The notes beneath the pieces were generated by a model. That model did no database searches, was not told where the DNA came from, and saw only the letters and a list, made by a program, of their open reading frames with translations. 64,000 nt of DNA from Parendozoicomonas haliclonae (lineage in GTDB: Bacteria; Pseudomonadota; Gammaproteobacteria; Pseudomonadales; Endozoicomonadaceae). Below are positions 26,594 through 36,900 of the stretch, in pieces. The stretch is taken from positions 1-64,000 of the forward strand of contig NZ_FWPT01000012.1 in assembly GCF_900174585.1 (NCBI RefSeq), in the 5' to 3' direction. How positions within the stretch are numbered: the stretch's first letter is position 1; each line of letters starts with the position of its first letter. The position numbers and the translations under genes are program-made.

Positions 26594-28042
26594 TCAGGTA
26601 AACTTCTTGCCGATTCTCTGGTTGGCCCGCTGATGCAGACGATTATGCTGGCCGACCAGATCACTTATGGACAATCCCATCGCGTGAGCATTACAGCGAT
26701 AAGACATAGGTAGTGCGCCGGTAAACTGGAAAGTTTGACAGGGAATCTGTAAGTCTTCGCAGGCGCCTTCTACTTGTTCCAGAAACCCCTCCATATCATC
26801 GGCAAAGAACACTTCGTCGGGATTGAGCCTTTTGTCCCGCAGGTAAGCCTTCAGCCGATCGCCTTTATTGTTTTCATTGCCTTTCAGGATAACGATATCG
26901 TCAAACAGACCATTATCGTTTAGTTGGCCTGCTTTCAGCTTTTCAGCGGTACTTTCTTCATCCCCTTTGGTCATAACGATAATGCGGGCATCAGGGCACT
27001 TGGTGCCAATCTGGCGAAGGATATCTTTCGTCTGCGGGTTGATGACGGTGCGCTGAACATCGCCATTGATGACATCCCGTGATACCAGCGTCTCATCCAG
27101 ATCAAAAATCACCAATGGCGCGGTCCCAGGTGTCACCATTTCCGGCAGTTCGGCAATAGTCTGTACATTGTCATGGCGAACGATAGCAAAGGGCTTTTTC
27201 GTGTCCTGGGCTTCATGGATAGGTGCCAGTCGCAGGCTTTCCAGTCTTAGGCTCTCCGGTCTCAGGGATTGTGCGATATCCTGAGGCTTGAGTGACGTGA
27301 GCAGGGTTTCATCTGCGTTAGCGGAGATGCGCTGAAGGCTGGGCAAAGCATCTCGAGAAGCCAGACGGGACAGCTTGGGAGGCTTGGGTGAACTGCTAAG
27401 GACTTTTGCGTGTTTCTGGTGCAGTTCATCAGGCAGCGTTACTGAGCCCCACTCCTTGAATTCATCATAAAACTCCTGAGCGGTGGGATGGTTGTGATGA
27501 GACAGCCACTCCAGATAATTGATTGTCGTGCTCTTGGGGAGATCCTGCTCAGTCAGTTTTGTTCTCAGGCGCTGGTCGACCAGTGTAGCCATCAGCTCCA
27601 GTGTCTGGTCGCGCATTTGATGAAGTTCGGTCTGGCCTTCCAGATCGAGAGCGATGGAGGCATCAAGCATCTCCATCGCTTCGGAGAATCTCCGGGCACT
27701 GATCAGGTTGTTGATGTCCTGAATATGTTCCCGGCCGATTCTGGCTTTCAGATAATCAAACACGACCGACATGGTGCCAACGACCTCAGTGCCATCATCA
27801 TTTAACAGGGACGCCATGCCGACCACGGTTTGTTGATTCAACGCATTCTTACTGCCGATGGTTTCCAGATTGGTGAGCACCTGTATCTCTCTGTCATTCA
27901 GCCGCTTTGGCTCTTGCTTGATACCGGCTTTTTGCATTTCCTGAATCAGAAGCTGTTTAGTGGCTTTCTGATCTTTATGGGATGGATAGTGGCAAGGGTA
28001 TGCGCTGGTCTGTGGTCCAGCATTTTGGCCGGCTCTCTGCAT
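26594..28042 (-). CDS. HAD-superfamily protein with long N-terminal extension (DUF2608-like)
   Basis: The 482-residue product has a C-terminal HAD phosphatase-like domain from about residue 305. Motif I is DLDET (D314, D316), motif II is VMTKG (T358), motif III includes K393, and motif IV is FFADD (D415-D416). All catalytic positions appear intact. Residues 1-300 are helical and of unknown type, with a small tandem repeat (ESLRLESLRL near 265-272). The arrangement recalls DUF2608 proteins known from host-associated bacteria. There is no signal peptide. ATG 28042 has AGGA upstream. It is divergent from murJ and convergent with the DJ-1 gene. Confidence 0.7.
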   Translation of the reverse strand: MQRAGQNAGPQTSAYPCHYPSHKDQKATKQLLIQEMQKAGIKQEPKRLNDREIQVLTNLETIGSKNALNQQTVVGMASLLNDDGTEVVGTMSVVFDYLKARIGREHIQDINNLISARRFSEAMEMLDASIALDLEGQTELHQMRDQTLELMATLVDQRLRTKLTEQDLPKSTTINYLEWLSHHNHPTAQEFYDEFKEWGSVTLPDELHQKHAKVLSSSPKPPKLSRLASRDALPSLQRISANADETLLTSLKPQDIAQSLRPESLRLESLRLAPIHEAQDTKKPFAIVRHDNVQTIAELPEMVTPGTAPLVIFDLDETLVSRDVINGDVQRTVINPQTKDILRQIGTKCPDARIIVMTKGDEESTAEKLKAGQLNDNGLFDDIVILKGNENNKGDRLKAYLRDKRLNPDEVFFADDMEGFLEQVEGACEDLQIPCQTFQFTGALPMSYRCNAHAMGLSISDLVGQHNRLHQRANQRIGKKFT

Positions 28043-28170
28043 GATTCTTCCTTGAATAATGGTTTATGGTTTAGCTTAGCCGGATATGGTGATATGCCCT
28101 GCTGGTCTCCCATGGTGCGCAGGCGTTACACTCAGAAGGATTTTTATCTGATTTGAAATAACAAAACTGT

Positions 28171-29751
28171 ATGACCTCTGAACAACAGGCTGATCCGGCA
28201 AAAAAGACGGGTGGCGGCCTTTTACGCTCTTCATTAGTGGTCGGAATTATGACCATGCTCTCCCGCGTGCTGGGTTTGGTGCGGGACGTTGTTGTCGCTT
28301 TTTACTTCGGTTCCCAGGCTGAGGCGGATGCATTCTTTGTCGCCTTCAAGATTCCCAATTTTCTCCGTCGCTTGTTTGCTGAAGGAGCTTTCTCCCAGGC
28401 ATTTGTGCCTGTGCTCTCGGAGTATCGCACCAAACGCTCCCATGAGGCCGTTCAGGAATTGGTCAATCGGGTGGCCGGTACGCTCGGCTTCACCCTGACC
28501 ATCGTTACCGTTTTTGCCATGGTTGGCGCACCTTGGCTAATTATGCTGTTTGCTCCAGGGTTCCATGGTGATGCCGCCAAGATGACTCTGGCAGGCGAGA
28601 TGTTGCGGATTACCTTTCCTTATTTGTTACTGATCTCCCTGACCGCGTTTGCCGGTTCGATCCTGAATAGTTACAACAAGTTTGCGGTGCCGGCATTTAC
28701 TCCGGTGGTGCTGAATATCAGTTTGATTGGTGCCACGGTTCTCCTTACGCCTTATTTTGAGCAACCGGTTATGGCGCTGGCCTGGGGCGTGGTGATTGCC
28801 GGTGTCTCCCAATTGTTGCTGCAGATTCCTTTCCTGAAGCAGATTCAGCTACTGCCAGTGCCTATGTGGGGCTGGAAAGATGAAGGCGTGCGCAAGATTC
28901 TGCGGTTGATGGGGCCGGCCATGTTTGGTGTGTCGGTGGCGCAGATTAATCTGCTGCTGGATACCGTACTGGCTTCCTTCCTGCAGACCGGCAGTATCTC
29001 CTGGCTTTATTATTCCGACCGGTTGATGGAGCTGCCGTTGGGTGTGTTTGGCATTGCCATTGCCACGGTGATTCTGCCGAGTCTCTCCCGCCAGCATGCC
29101 TCGGAAGATCCAAAAGCTTTTTCAAAGACTCTGGACTGGGCTTTGCGGATGGTGCTGCTGATTGGTGTACCGGCGGCGGTTGCTTTGTATCTGTTGGCGG
29201 AACCTTTGATTGCAACTCTGTTCTTCCATGGCCGTATGGAAGGCAATGATGTGCTGATGGCGGCCATGAGTCTGCGGGCTTATGCCATCGGTCTCCTGTT
29301 CTTTATGTTGATCAAGGTGCTGGCTCCGGGCTTCTTTGCCCGTCAGGACACTAAGACGCCGGTGAAAATCGCCATTGTCGCCATGGTTGCCAATATGGCT
29401 TTTAACCTGATGCTGGTGTGGAACCTTCAGCATGCCGGTCTGGCTTTGGCAACGTCTCTCTCTGCGGCTTTGAATGCCGGTCTGTTGTTCCGTGGCTTGA
29501 AAAAGAGTGGTGTATTCCAGGTTCAGCCAGGTTGGATGGTTTACGGTGGCCGTTTGCTGGCGGCTAATGCCGCGCTGGTGGGTTGTATTTTCTGGCTGGT
29601 GGACGCGCCGGCGGTATGGCTGAACTGGGGCATGCTGGACCGGGTTTGGCATCTGGCAGTGCTGGTGGTTGCAGGTATATCTGCGTATGTGATCACGCTT
29701 TTGGCATGCGGGATTCGCCCCCGTCATTTTGTTTCTCCGGTAAAACACTGA
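28171..29751 (+). CDS. murJ: Lipid II flippase MurJ (MviN)
   Basis: The 526-residue inner-membrane protein flips the lipid-linked peptidoglycan precursor to the periplasm. It has about 14 hydrophobic segments. The N-terminal LLRSSLVVGIMTMLSRVLGLVRD and the segment SQAFVPVLSEYR are MurJ signatures. The murJ-ribF-ileS order is conserved in gammaproteobacteria. Confidence 0.95.
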   Translation: MTSEQQADPAKKTGGGLLRSSLVVGIMTMLSRVLGLVRDVVVAFYFGSQAEADAFFVAFKIPNFLRRLFAEGAFSQAFVPVLSEYRTKRSHEAVQELVNRVAGTLGFTLTIVTVFAMVGAPWLIMLFAPGFHGDAAKMTLAGEMLRITFPYLLLISLTAFAGSILNSYNKFAVPAFTPVVLNISLIGATVLLTPYFEQPVMALAWGVVIAGVSQLLLQIPFLKQIQLLPVPMWGWKDEGVRKILRLMGPAMFGVSVAQINLLLDTVLASFLQTGSISWLYYSDRLMELPLGVFGIAIATVILPSLSRQHASEDPKAFSKTLDWALRMVLLIGVPAAVALYLLAEPLIATLFFHGRMEGNDVLMAAMSLRAYAIGLLFFMLIKVLAPGFFARQDTKTPVKIAIVAMVANMAFNLMLVWNLQHAGLALATSLSAALNAGLLFRGLKKSGVFQVQPGWMVYGGRLLAANAALVGCIFWLVDAPAVWLNWGMLDRVWHLAVLVVAGISAYVITLLACGIRPRHFVSPVKH

Positions 29752-29926
29752 AAACCAGTGTGGAAAAGCTATAGCTGGCACTGACTTTTACCGCCTGACA
29801 CCTTTATAATCCGTCGATTCGATTCCGGAAGTTGGTCAGAGTTAACAGACCCTGGCCAACTTCCCCGAAATGAGCAGATGAATAATTGGGTACAAGCTGG
29901 CAGGACAGTGGCCCGATGGAGTGTCG

Positions 29927-30874
29927 ATGCAGTTGATTCGAGGACATAACGCCATCAGGGATGAGCACAAAGGGTGCGTCGCCACGATCGGTAACTTTGA
30001 TGGGGTTCATCTGGGCCATCAGGATATCCTGGCTCAGGTGCGCACGCGTGCCCGTGAAGAGGGTGCTGCGGACTGTGTGATTGTCTTTGAACCTCTGCCG
30101 CGGGAGTACTTTTCCCGTGAGCGGGCGAAAGCCGGAGAAGCCAGTTCTCCACCGGCCCGCATCCAGACATTCCGTGACAAGCTGGAATCCTTTGAGCAGG
30201 CCGGCGTTGATCAGGTGCTCTGCCTGCAGTTTAACGATGCCCTGCGCAGCCTGACTGCGGATGAGTTTATCCGCCAGATTCTGGTAGACGGTCTGGCGAT
30301 TCGCCATCTTGTTGTGGGCGATGATTTCCGCTTTGGCTGTGACCGTAAAGGCGATTTTGCCTGTCTGCAACGCGCCGGCCAGCAGTATGGTTTTACCGTG
30401 GACCATACCCGCACCGTGATTGTCGAAGACGAACGGGTAAGCAGTACCCGTATTCGCAATCTACTAACGGATGGCAACTTTACCGAGGCAGCAAAACTGC
30501 TCGGTCATCCTTTCACTATTTCAGGCCGTGTCAACCATGGCCAGAAGCTGGGGCGTCAGCTTGGGGTTCCGACCGCCAATCTGCGTATTGGCCGCCGCCA
30601 CTGCCCGGTGAATGGAGTTTATGCCGTTCGTATTCATGGTCTCGACAGGGTTTACAATGGTGTAGCCAATGTCGGCAAGAGACCAACCGTGAATGGCACC
30701 CAGGAACGACTGGAAGTTCATTTGCTGGACTTTGACGGTGATCTCTACGGCTGCCGCATCCGGGTGGAGTTTGTAGAGAAAATTCGCGGTGAACAGAAGT
30801 TTGATAAGCTGGATGATCTGAAGCTGGCGATCAGTAACGACATCATCCAGGCCCGGAAGATTTTAGGGCAGTGA
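29927..30874 (+). CDS. ribF: Bifunctional riboflavin kinase / FAD synthetase
   Basis: The 315-residue enzyme makes FMN and then FAD. The N-terminal adenylyltransferase domain has TIGNFDGVHLGHQ near residue 22 and the SSTRIR motif near residue 168. The C-terminal flavokinase domain has GRQLGVPTANL and the segment NGVYAV. ATG 29927 has TGGAG five bases upstream; a GTG at 29921 is less likely. It lies between murJ and ileS. Confidence 0.96.
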   Translation: MQLIRGHNAIRDEHKGCVATIGNFDGVHLGHQDILAQVRTRAREEGAADCVIVFEPLPREYFSRERAKAGEASSPPARIQTFRDKLESFEQAGVDQVLCLQFNDALRSLTADEFIRQILVDGLAIRHLVVGDDFRFGCDRKGDFACLQRAGQQYGFTVDHTRTVIVEDERVSSTRIRNLLTDGNFTEAAKLLGHPFTISGRVNHGQKLGRQLGVPTANLRIGRRHCPVNGVYAVRIHGLDRVYNGVANVGKRPTVNGTQERLEVHLLDFDGDLYGCRIRVEFVEKIRGEQKFDKLDDLKLAISNDIIQARKILGQ

Positions 30875-30968
30875 TAAGGCCTTCCCGATGGGGAAAGCCT
30901 GCTGGTTCGACCAGACCGCCCAAACGCACTGACCAAGACGCTGACTTTGTATTTGTGGTAAACGACTG

Positions 30969-33791
30969 ATGAGCGATTACAAGCACACGCTGAACCTGCC
31001 GGAGACCGCGTTCCCTATGCGCGGCAACCTGGCGAAACGTGAACCTGACATGCTGAAAGGCTGGCAGGAGATGGATCTCTACGGAAAAATTCGTGCGGCG
31101 CGCGCTGGTCGTGACCAGTTTATCCTGCACGATGGCCCTCCGTACGCCAACGGCGATATCCACATTGGTCATGCGGTTAACAAGATTCTGAAAGATATTA
31201 TCGTCAAGTCCAAGACTATGTCTGGCTTTGACGCACCTTATGTTCCGGGTTGGGATTGCCACGGCCTGCCTATCGAACACAAGGTTGAAACCATGATCGG
31301 CAAGGCCGGTGACAAGGTGGATTTCAAAACCTTCCGCCAGAAGTGCCGTGAGTATGCAGCGACTCAGGTTGACGGTCAGCGTAAAGACTTTATCCGTATG
31401 GGCATTCTGGGTAGCTGGGACAAGCCATACCTGACCATGGACTTCGTCACTGAAGCTGACACTATTCGCGCGCTGGGCAAGATCGCCAAGAACGGCCATC
31501 TGGTCAAAGGCTACAAGCCGGTTTACTGGAGTGTTGTCGGTGGTTCCGCGCTGGCGGAAGCCGAAGTGGAATACCAGGACAAGACCTCTACCCAGATCGA
31601 TGTGCGTTATGCCGCGATCGACGAAGCCGACCTGCTCAAGCGTTTCGAGCTGAGCGAAGAGGGAGAAGGTGAAGTCGCGGTTGTTATCTGGACCACCACC
31701 CCTTGGACGCTGCCATCTTCCCAGGCTGTGAGTATGGGCGAAGGCATCGACTACGCACTGGTTCAGTGTGAAGTGAATGGCGAGCCTGCGCGTCTGATTC
31801 TGGCGGAAGGCCTGATCGAAAGCGCGATGAAGCGTTTTGGCGTTGAGGAATATCGCATCATTGGCCGTGCCAAGGGCGCAGACCTGGAACATGCCAAAGT
31901 CAGCCATCCGTTCTACAACAAGGAACTGCCGGTTATTCTGGGCGACCACGTAACTCTGGATGCGGGTACCGGTAACGTTCATACCGCACCTGACCATGGT
32001 GTGGACGATTTTAACGTTGGCCGCAAGTACGGTATCGATACTCTGAACTTCCTGGACGACAACGGTGTTTATCGTCCGCAGGTTGAGATCTTTGCCGGCG
32101 AGCACGTTTACAAGGTCGACCCTAAGGTTGTTGCGGTACTGGAAGAGGGCGGTCGTCTGCTGTCCCAGTCCAAGATGACCCACAGCTACCCGCACTGTTG
32201 GCGTACCAAAACTCCGCTGATCTTCCGTGCGACTCCGCAGTGGTTTATCAGCATGACCAAAGAAGGTCTGCTGGATACTGCCATGGCTTCTCTGGAAGGT
32301 GTGAAGTTCACGCCAGACTGGGGCCGTAACCGTATGGAATCCATGCTGGGCCAGAGCCCTGACTGGTGTATCTCCCGTCAGCGTACCTGGGGTGTGCCGA
32401 TTGCCCTGTTTATCCACAAGGACACCGAAGAGCTGCATCCGCAGACTGCCGAACTGGTAGAAAAGGTTGCCCTGCTGGTTGAAAAGGAGGGTATGGATGC
32501 CTGGTTCGATCTGGACCCGAAAGACATCCTGTCTGCTGAAGACGCAGAAAACTATGTGAAAGTGACTGACACTCTGGACGTTTGGTTTGATTCCGGTGTG
32601 ACTCACTACTCCGTTTGTGAGCGTCGTGAAGAACTGCGTACTCCGGCTGACCTGTACCTGGAAGGTTCTGACCAGCACCGTGGCTGGTTCCAGTCTTCCC
32701 TGAAGACCGGTATCGCCATGAATGGCGTGCCTCCTTACAAGGGCCTGCTGACCCACGGCTTTACCGTAGACGCCAATGGTCGCAAGATGTCCAAGTCTCT
32801 GGGTAACGTGATTCCGCCACAGGACGTTATCAACACTCTGGGTGCTGATATTCTGCGTCTGTGGGTGTCGTCTACCGACTACACCGGCGAGATGACTGTT
32901 TCCAAAGATATCCTGAACCGCAGCGCAGACAGCTACCGTCGTATTCGTAATACTGCGCGTTTCCTGCTGTCCAACCTGAACGGCTTTAACCCGGAAACCG
33001 ATCTGGTGGCTTATGAAAATATGCTGCCTCTGGACCGCTGGGCGGTTGACCGTGCTCTGCAGCTGCAGGAAGAAATCCTGGCCAGCTACGACGCGTTCAA
33101 CTTCCTGAACGTTTACCAGAAAGTTCATAACTTCTGTTCTCTTGATCTGGGCAGCTTCTATCTGGATATCATCAAGGATCGCCAGTACACCACCCAGAAA
33201 GACAGCCTGGCTCGTCGCAGCTGTCAGAGCGCCATGTTCCATATCATGGAAGCGTTTGTGCGCTGGATCGCACCAATCCTCAGCTATACCGCTGAAGAAC
33301 TCTGGGCGGTTATGCCGGGCAAGCACTCTGAAAGCGTGCATCTGGAAGAGTGGTACACCGGTCTGAAGGCGCTGGAAGATACTACGTTCAACCGAGAGTA
33401 TTGGAACCAGCTGATGGCAGTGAAGAACGCCGTTAACAAGGCGATGGAAGATGCCCGTAACGCCGGTCAGATTGGTGGCAGCCTGCAGGCGGAAGTAACT
33501 CTGTATGCTTCCGATGAGCTGAAAGCCGCCATCGACAAGCTGGAAGATGAGCTGCGCTTCGTGCTGATCACTTCCCGTGCCGACGTTGCTGCTCTGGCTG
33601 ACGCGCCGGAATCTGCGGTTGAGACTGAGGTTGCTGGTCTGAAAGTCGCTGTAGCCAAGTCCGCTCATGAGAAGTGTGACCGCTGCTGGCACCACCGTGA
33701 AGATGTAGGCAGCAACGAGAAGTACGCTGATCTGTGCGGCCGTTGTGTCGATAACGTGGAAGGTGAAGGCGAAGTGCGTCACTACGCATAA
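30969..33791 (+). CDS. ileS: Isoleucyl-tRNA synthetase
   Basis: The 940-residue class I synthetase charges tRNA-Ile and has a CP1 editing domain. HIGH is at residues 65-68 and KMSKS at about 606-610. The C-terminal zinc-binding cysteines (CDRC and CGRC, about residues 903-926) are present. Its length is typical of the bacterial type. It ends the murJ-ribF-ileS run and has its own terminator. lspA, the usual next gene, lies 9.6 kb downstream here. Confidence 0.98.
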   Translation: MSDYKHTLNLPETAFPMRGNLAKREPDMLKGWQEMDLYGKIRAARAGRDQFILHDGPPYANGDIHIGHAVNKILKDIIVKSKTMSGFDAPYVPGWDCHGLPIEHKVETMIGKAGDKVDFKTFRQKCREYAATQVDGQRKDFIRMGILGSWDKPYLTMDFVTEADTIRALGKIAKNGHLVKGYKPVYWSVVGGSALAEAEVEYQDKTSTQIDVRYAAIDEADLLKRFELSEEGEGEVAVVIWTTTPWTLPSSQAVSMGEGIDYALVQCEVNGEPARLILAEGLIESAMKRFGVEEYRIIGRAKGADLEHAKVSHPFYNKELPVILGDHVTLDAGTGNVHTAPDHGVDDFNVGRKYGIDTLNFLDDNGVYRPQVEIFAGEHVYKVDPKVVAVLEEGGRLLSQSKMTHSYPHCWRTKTPLIFRATPQWFISMTKEGLLDTAMASLEGVKFTPDWGRNRMESMLGQSPDWCISRQRTWGVPIALFIHKDTEELHPQTAELVEKVALLVEKEGMDAWFDLDPKDILSAEDAENYVKVTDTLDVWFDSGVTHYSVCERREELRTPADLYLEGSDQHRGWFQSSLKTGIAMNGVPPYKGLLTHGFTVDANGRKMSKSLGNVIPPQDVINTLGADILRLWVSSTDYTGEMTVSKDILNRSADSYRRIRNTARFLLSNLNGFNPETDLVAYENMLPLDRWAVDRALQLQEEILASYDAFNFLNVYQKVHNFCSLDLGSFYLDIIKDRQYTTQKDSLARRSCQSAMFHIMEAFVRWIAPILSYTAEELWAVMPGKHSESVHLEEWYTGLKALEDTTFNREYWNQLMAVKNAVNKAMEDARNAGQIGGSLQAEVTLYASDELKAAIDKLEDELRFVLITSRADVAALADAPESAVETEVAGLKVAVAKSAHEKCDRCWHHREDVGSNEKYADLCGRCVDNVEGEGEVRHYA

Positions 33792-33807
33792 TCATACTCG
33801 CGCTCCA

Positions 33808-33841
33808 ACAAACGCCGGCTGTTGCCGGCGTTTGTGTTTTT
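33808..33841 (+). terminator. Intrinsic terminator of ileS
   Basis: ACAAACGCCGGC and GCCGGCGTTTGT form a perfect 12-bp stem around TGTT, followed by GTTTTT. Confidence 0.93.
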
Positions 33842-33978
33842 GGAATTCTGTCTCTCTCGGTTAGTTGGGATAACCGGGCAGCCATTCTTTCTGACAGCCA
33901 CTGAAAATCTATCCGTGCTGTTGTCCAAAGCGTTCTGTATATCGTGGATAAACCGGCCACACTGCCGGGCAGGATGCT

Positions 33979-36900
33979 ATGGACGCAACAGACAAGCCAA
34001 TACCAAAGACGGGTTCTTTACTTAATCCAGGCTCGGGGGCGACGGCCTCAAGTGATGGTGTTGTTAGCAAGAAGGCAAAGAAAAAAAAGAAGGTGAAGTC
34101 CCTCTCGCCTGATAAGCAGCTGCCAGAAGCGAAGCCGGGTGCAGAAGCTGTTATGCCTCCCCTTAATAAAAAGACCCTGGAAGCTCTGAAGGAAAGTCTC
34201 GGGATTACCACCATTCCTGACTTTCTCATCCCTAAAACTTCTTTTGATGAATTGCAGAGTTTGTGTCGAGACTGTTTTCAGGATGGTTCCGCAGATCGAC
34301 TGATCTATGGCCTTGATACAATTACCGACCATCTTCCGAATGATATTCCTGCAAAAGCCTGCAAGCTCCTGAAGCAAGCCAAGTCTCAGATCAGTGGCAT
34401 TGCCGATATTAGTGATGCTAAGGACAGAGCTGAGCTATTGGTGAAAATAGAGCAGCAGTGTCTGGAATTATTTCACACTTATAAAGACGAGAAGTATCTA
34501 ACGACACGGCAGTTGCTGTTGTCAGTAGTCTGGTGGTGTCGCCTTCTGGCAGATGAGCGCAGTGCTGTTGAAGCACTGCAGATGATGGACGATGGGCAGC
34601 TATGTCGGCTCGGCAACACCATCACCGATCATATTCTTTTGCACGGTGACTCGTCGTTTATTCGTACTCGTCGAAGTCTGGTACTGCGAAATAGTGCTGA
34701 GCACGGCAATGTGACGGCTCTGGAGGAATTGGTTAACCGGTGCCTTTTTGATGAGCAGGGTTTTGAGTCTGGTTTCTCGTTAGAAGAAGGTTTTCGCTGG
34801 TTGAAAGCCTGGAGAGATCTTATAGCCATTGGTCAGTTGTCTGCCCCGGAAGGCGACGGTGTGATAGCGCGTCTGGTTCGTGAGGGCCGGAATTTTATTG
34901 CGAGTTCAAACGTTAATGGTTCTGCTTCTGCAACCTCTCCAGAGCATACGTTGATTGCCTGTGGTTTGTGTTTGGATTATCGCTTTGGCTCTCCGGATTA
35001 TGAGCGAGTGGAACGGCTGTTAAAGCCCTTGATTCTGGAAGAAGGTGAGCCATCCAGGAGTACAGAGAAGAAAAAGAAGGCGGGAAAACCCGAACCCAAA
35101 AAAGCAGGTCCGAAATTATCCCGCCGTTTACAGGGCATAGCTTATCTGTGGAAAGGACATCTTGCTCGCCCCAGTCCATATGATCCGGAGTATCTTAAGC
35201 AGGAGCAGGCTGCCAAGAACTACTTTGCTCGATCACAGGCACTGGGATGCCCTGATGGGCTGATTCAATATGGCTGGTCGCTGTTGCGGGAAACGGATCA
35301 TAAGTATGGTAATGGTAAGGAAGTTGTTCAGTTGGCTGCTTATATCAGAGATGCATCGCCTGAATCTCTGCCGCCAGAAGTCTGGTTGTTGTTTGAGCCC
35401 CTTGCGAGTGACGCGCGATATACCGGGGTAAGTCGGTTTGATCGTGTCCCAAAACCGACCTCAAAACATGCCTCAAAGTCTTTGCCAAAGACTGTAAAGG
35501 ATAAACGAAAACAGGATGAGGACAGTGATAAGCAGCGTGTTGAGGATGGGGTGGAAAGCGCCATGTATCACGCTCAACCTGATGCCCGCGCTTATTGGTT
35601 AAATGAACGACTTTGTCCAACTTATAAAGCGTTTTATCGGCGGCATTATAATGCCCACTCAAAAGAGGATATCGAGGAGGACGATAAAATAAGCCAGTAT
35701 GAGCGAAAAAACCGTAAGGAAAGACAGGAGGCGGCTGAACAGGGAAAGCCTGTCTTAAAGCTTTTTCGTCATATCGCGGTGGATCCAGAACTGCTGGTTT
35801 ATCGGAGTTTTGGTCAGGGGACGCCTTTTAAAATTACACGGGAGCAGGACACCTCCAAAGCGGATGCTCTTTTAGAGCGGGCCAAAATGCTTGATCCGGT
35901 AAGAAGTGGACTGCAGATGATGGCACTGCACCTTGAGACAGATGCTTTTCCCCATCCTCAGCAAAAATGCCAGGTTTATGATTCTGTCGGTGAGTGGAGT
36001 ATTTGCAGGCTACAGATTTTGCTGCGTTCATCGGAGTACCAAACCCGTTTTCTTGATGCGTCCGGAACAGAGAGCAGGAAGGTTCTGTACCAAGAAATAG
36101 AATGGGCGATTGATACTTACCGTAACTCCCGAATGAAGGCACTTCAGGAGGCCTGCCTGAAAGCTGGAGAGATCGACAAGGCGCGAGCTATTGCTGATTG
36201 TTATCTCCACCGGGAAAAGCCGCGTGCAGTGCTGGATAATGAAGCTATTGATAAGGGGCGTTATATCTATAGCAATACAGATAATGAGCTGCAGCTTGAT
36301 TCCGGCGGTGCTGAGACTCCAAAAGGGGTTAAGGCGGTGATGGCTAATGCAGAAGCCCTATTAAATTCTCTGAACAAGCCGAACAGCACTCACAGTCCCA
36401 AAGCTCTTATGGAAGTGATTTTGTGGGCCAAGCGAAGATTGTCTAATGACAAGCAATTGCTGGAGCCGGGCGATATTAAAGCGTTAGTCGCACTGATCAC
36501 CCAAGCCTACCAGCTTTATCCTGTTGCCGCTCAGGGCGTTGAGCAACAGCTGGTGAAGAAAATGAATCACTTGGTTGGAGAAGTGGAACCTGTTCCGGGT
36601 TTACAGGAAGCCCTTGTTCAGATGAATACACTGGTATCGTCTCACTCGGCCGCAGCAGATACCTCTTCTGGGTTTAAAGCGGACAATTGTCTTTTAGCTC
36701 TGGAGAATAGCACGCTGTCATCCAAATCAGCCTGCCTGGACAAAATGGATCAGTACAGCCTTGATGAACTCCATGATTTACTGATTGCGCTGAATAATGA
36801 TGGAGAATGGCATAGCACTGAACATCGCTATTTACATGAGTCAGAGCTGCCGATTGTCTTTCTGCACATTTGTGAGCGCCTGCAGGGGCGGGATATCTCT

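Noticed and set aside
30843-33782. A 979-codon open frame on the strand opposite to ileS
   Set aside because: It mirrors ileS almost exactly, and its translation shows no family motif. Strongly biased codons of ileS avoid stops in this antisense frame. IleS itself has all its catalytic motifs.
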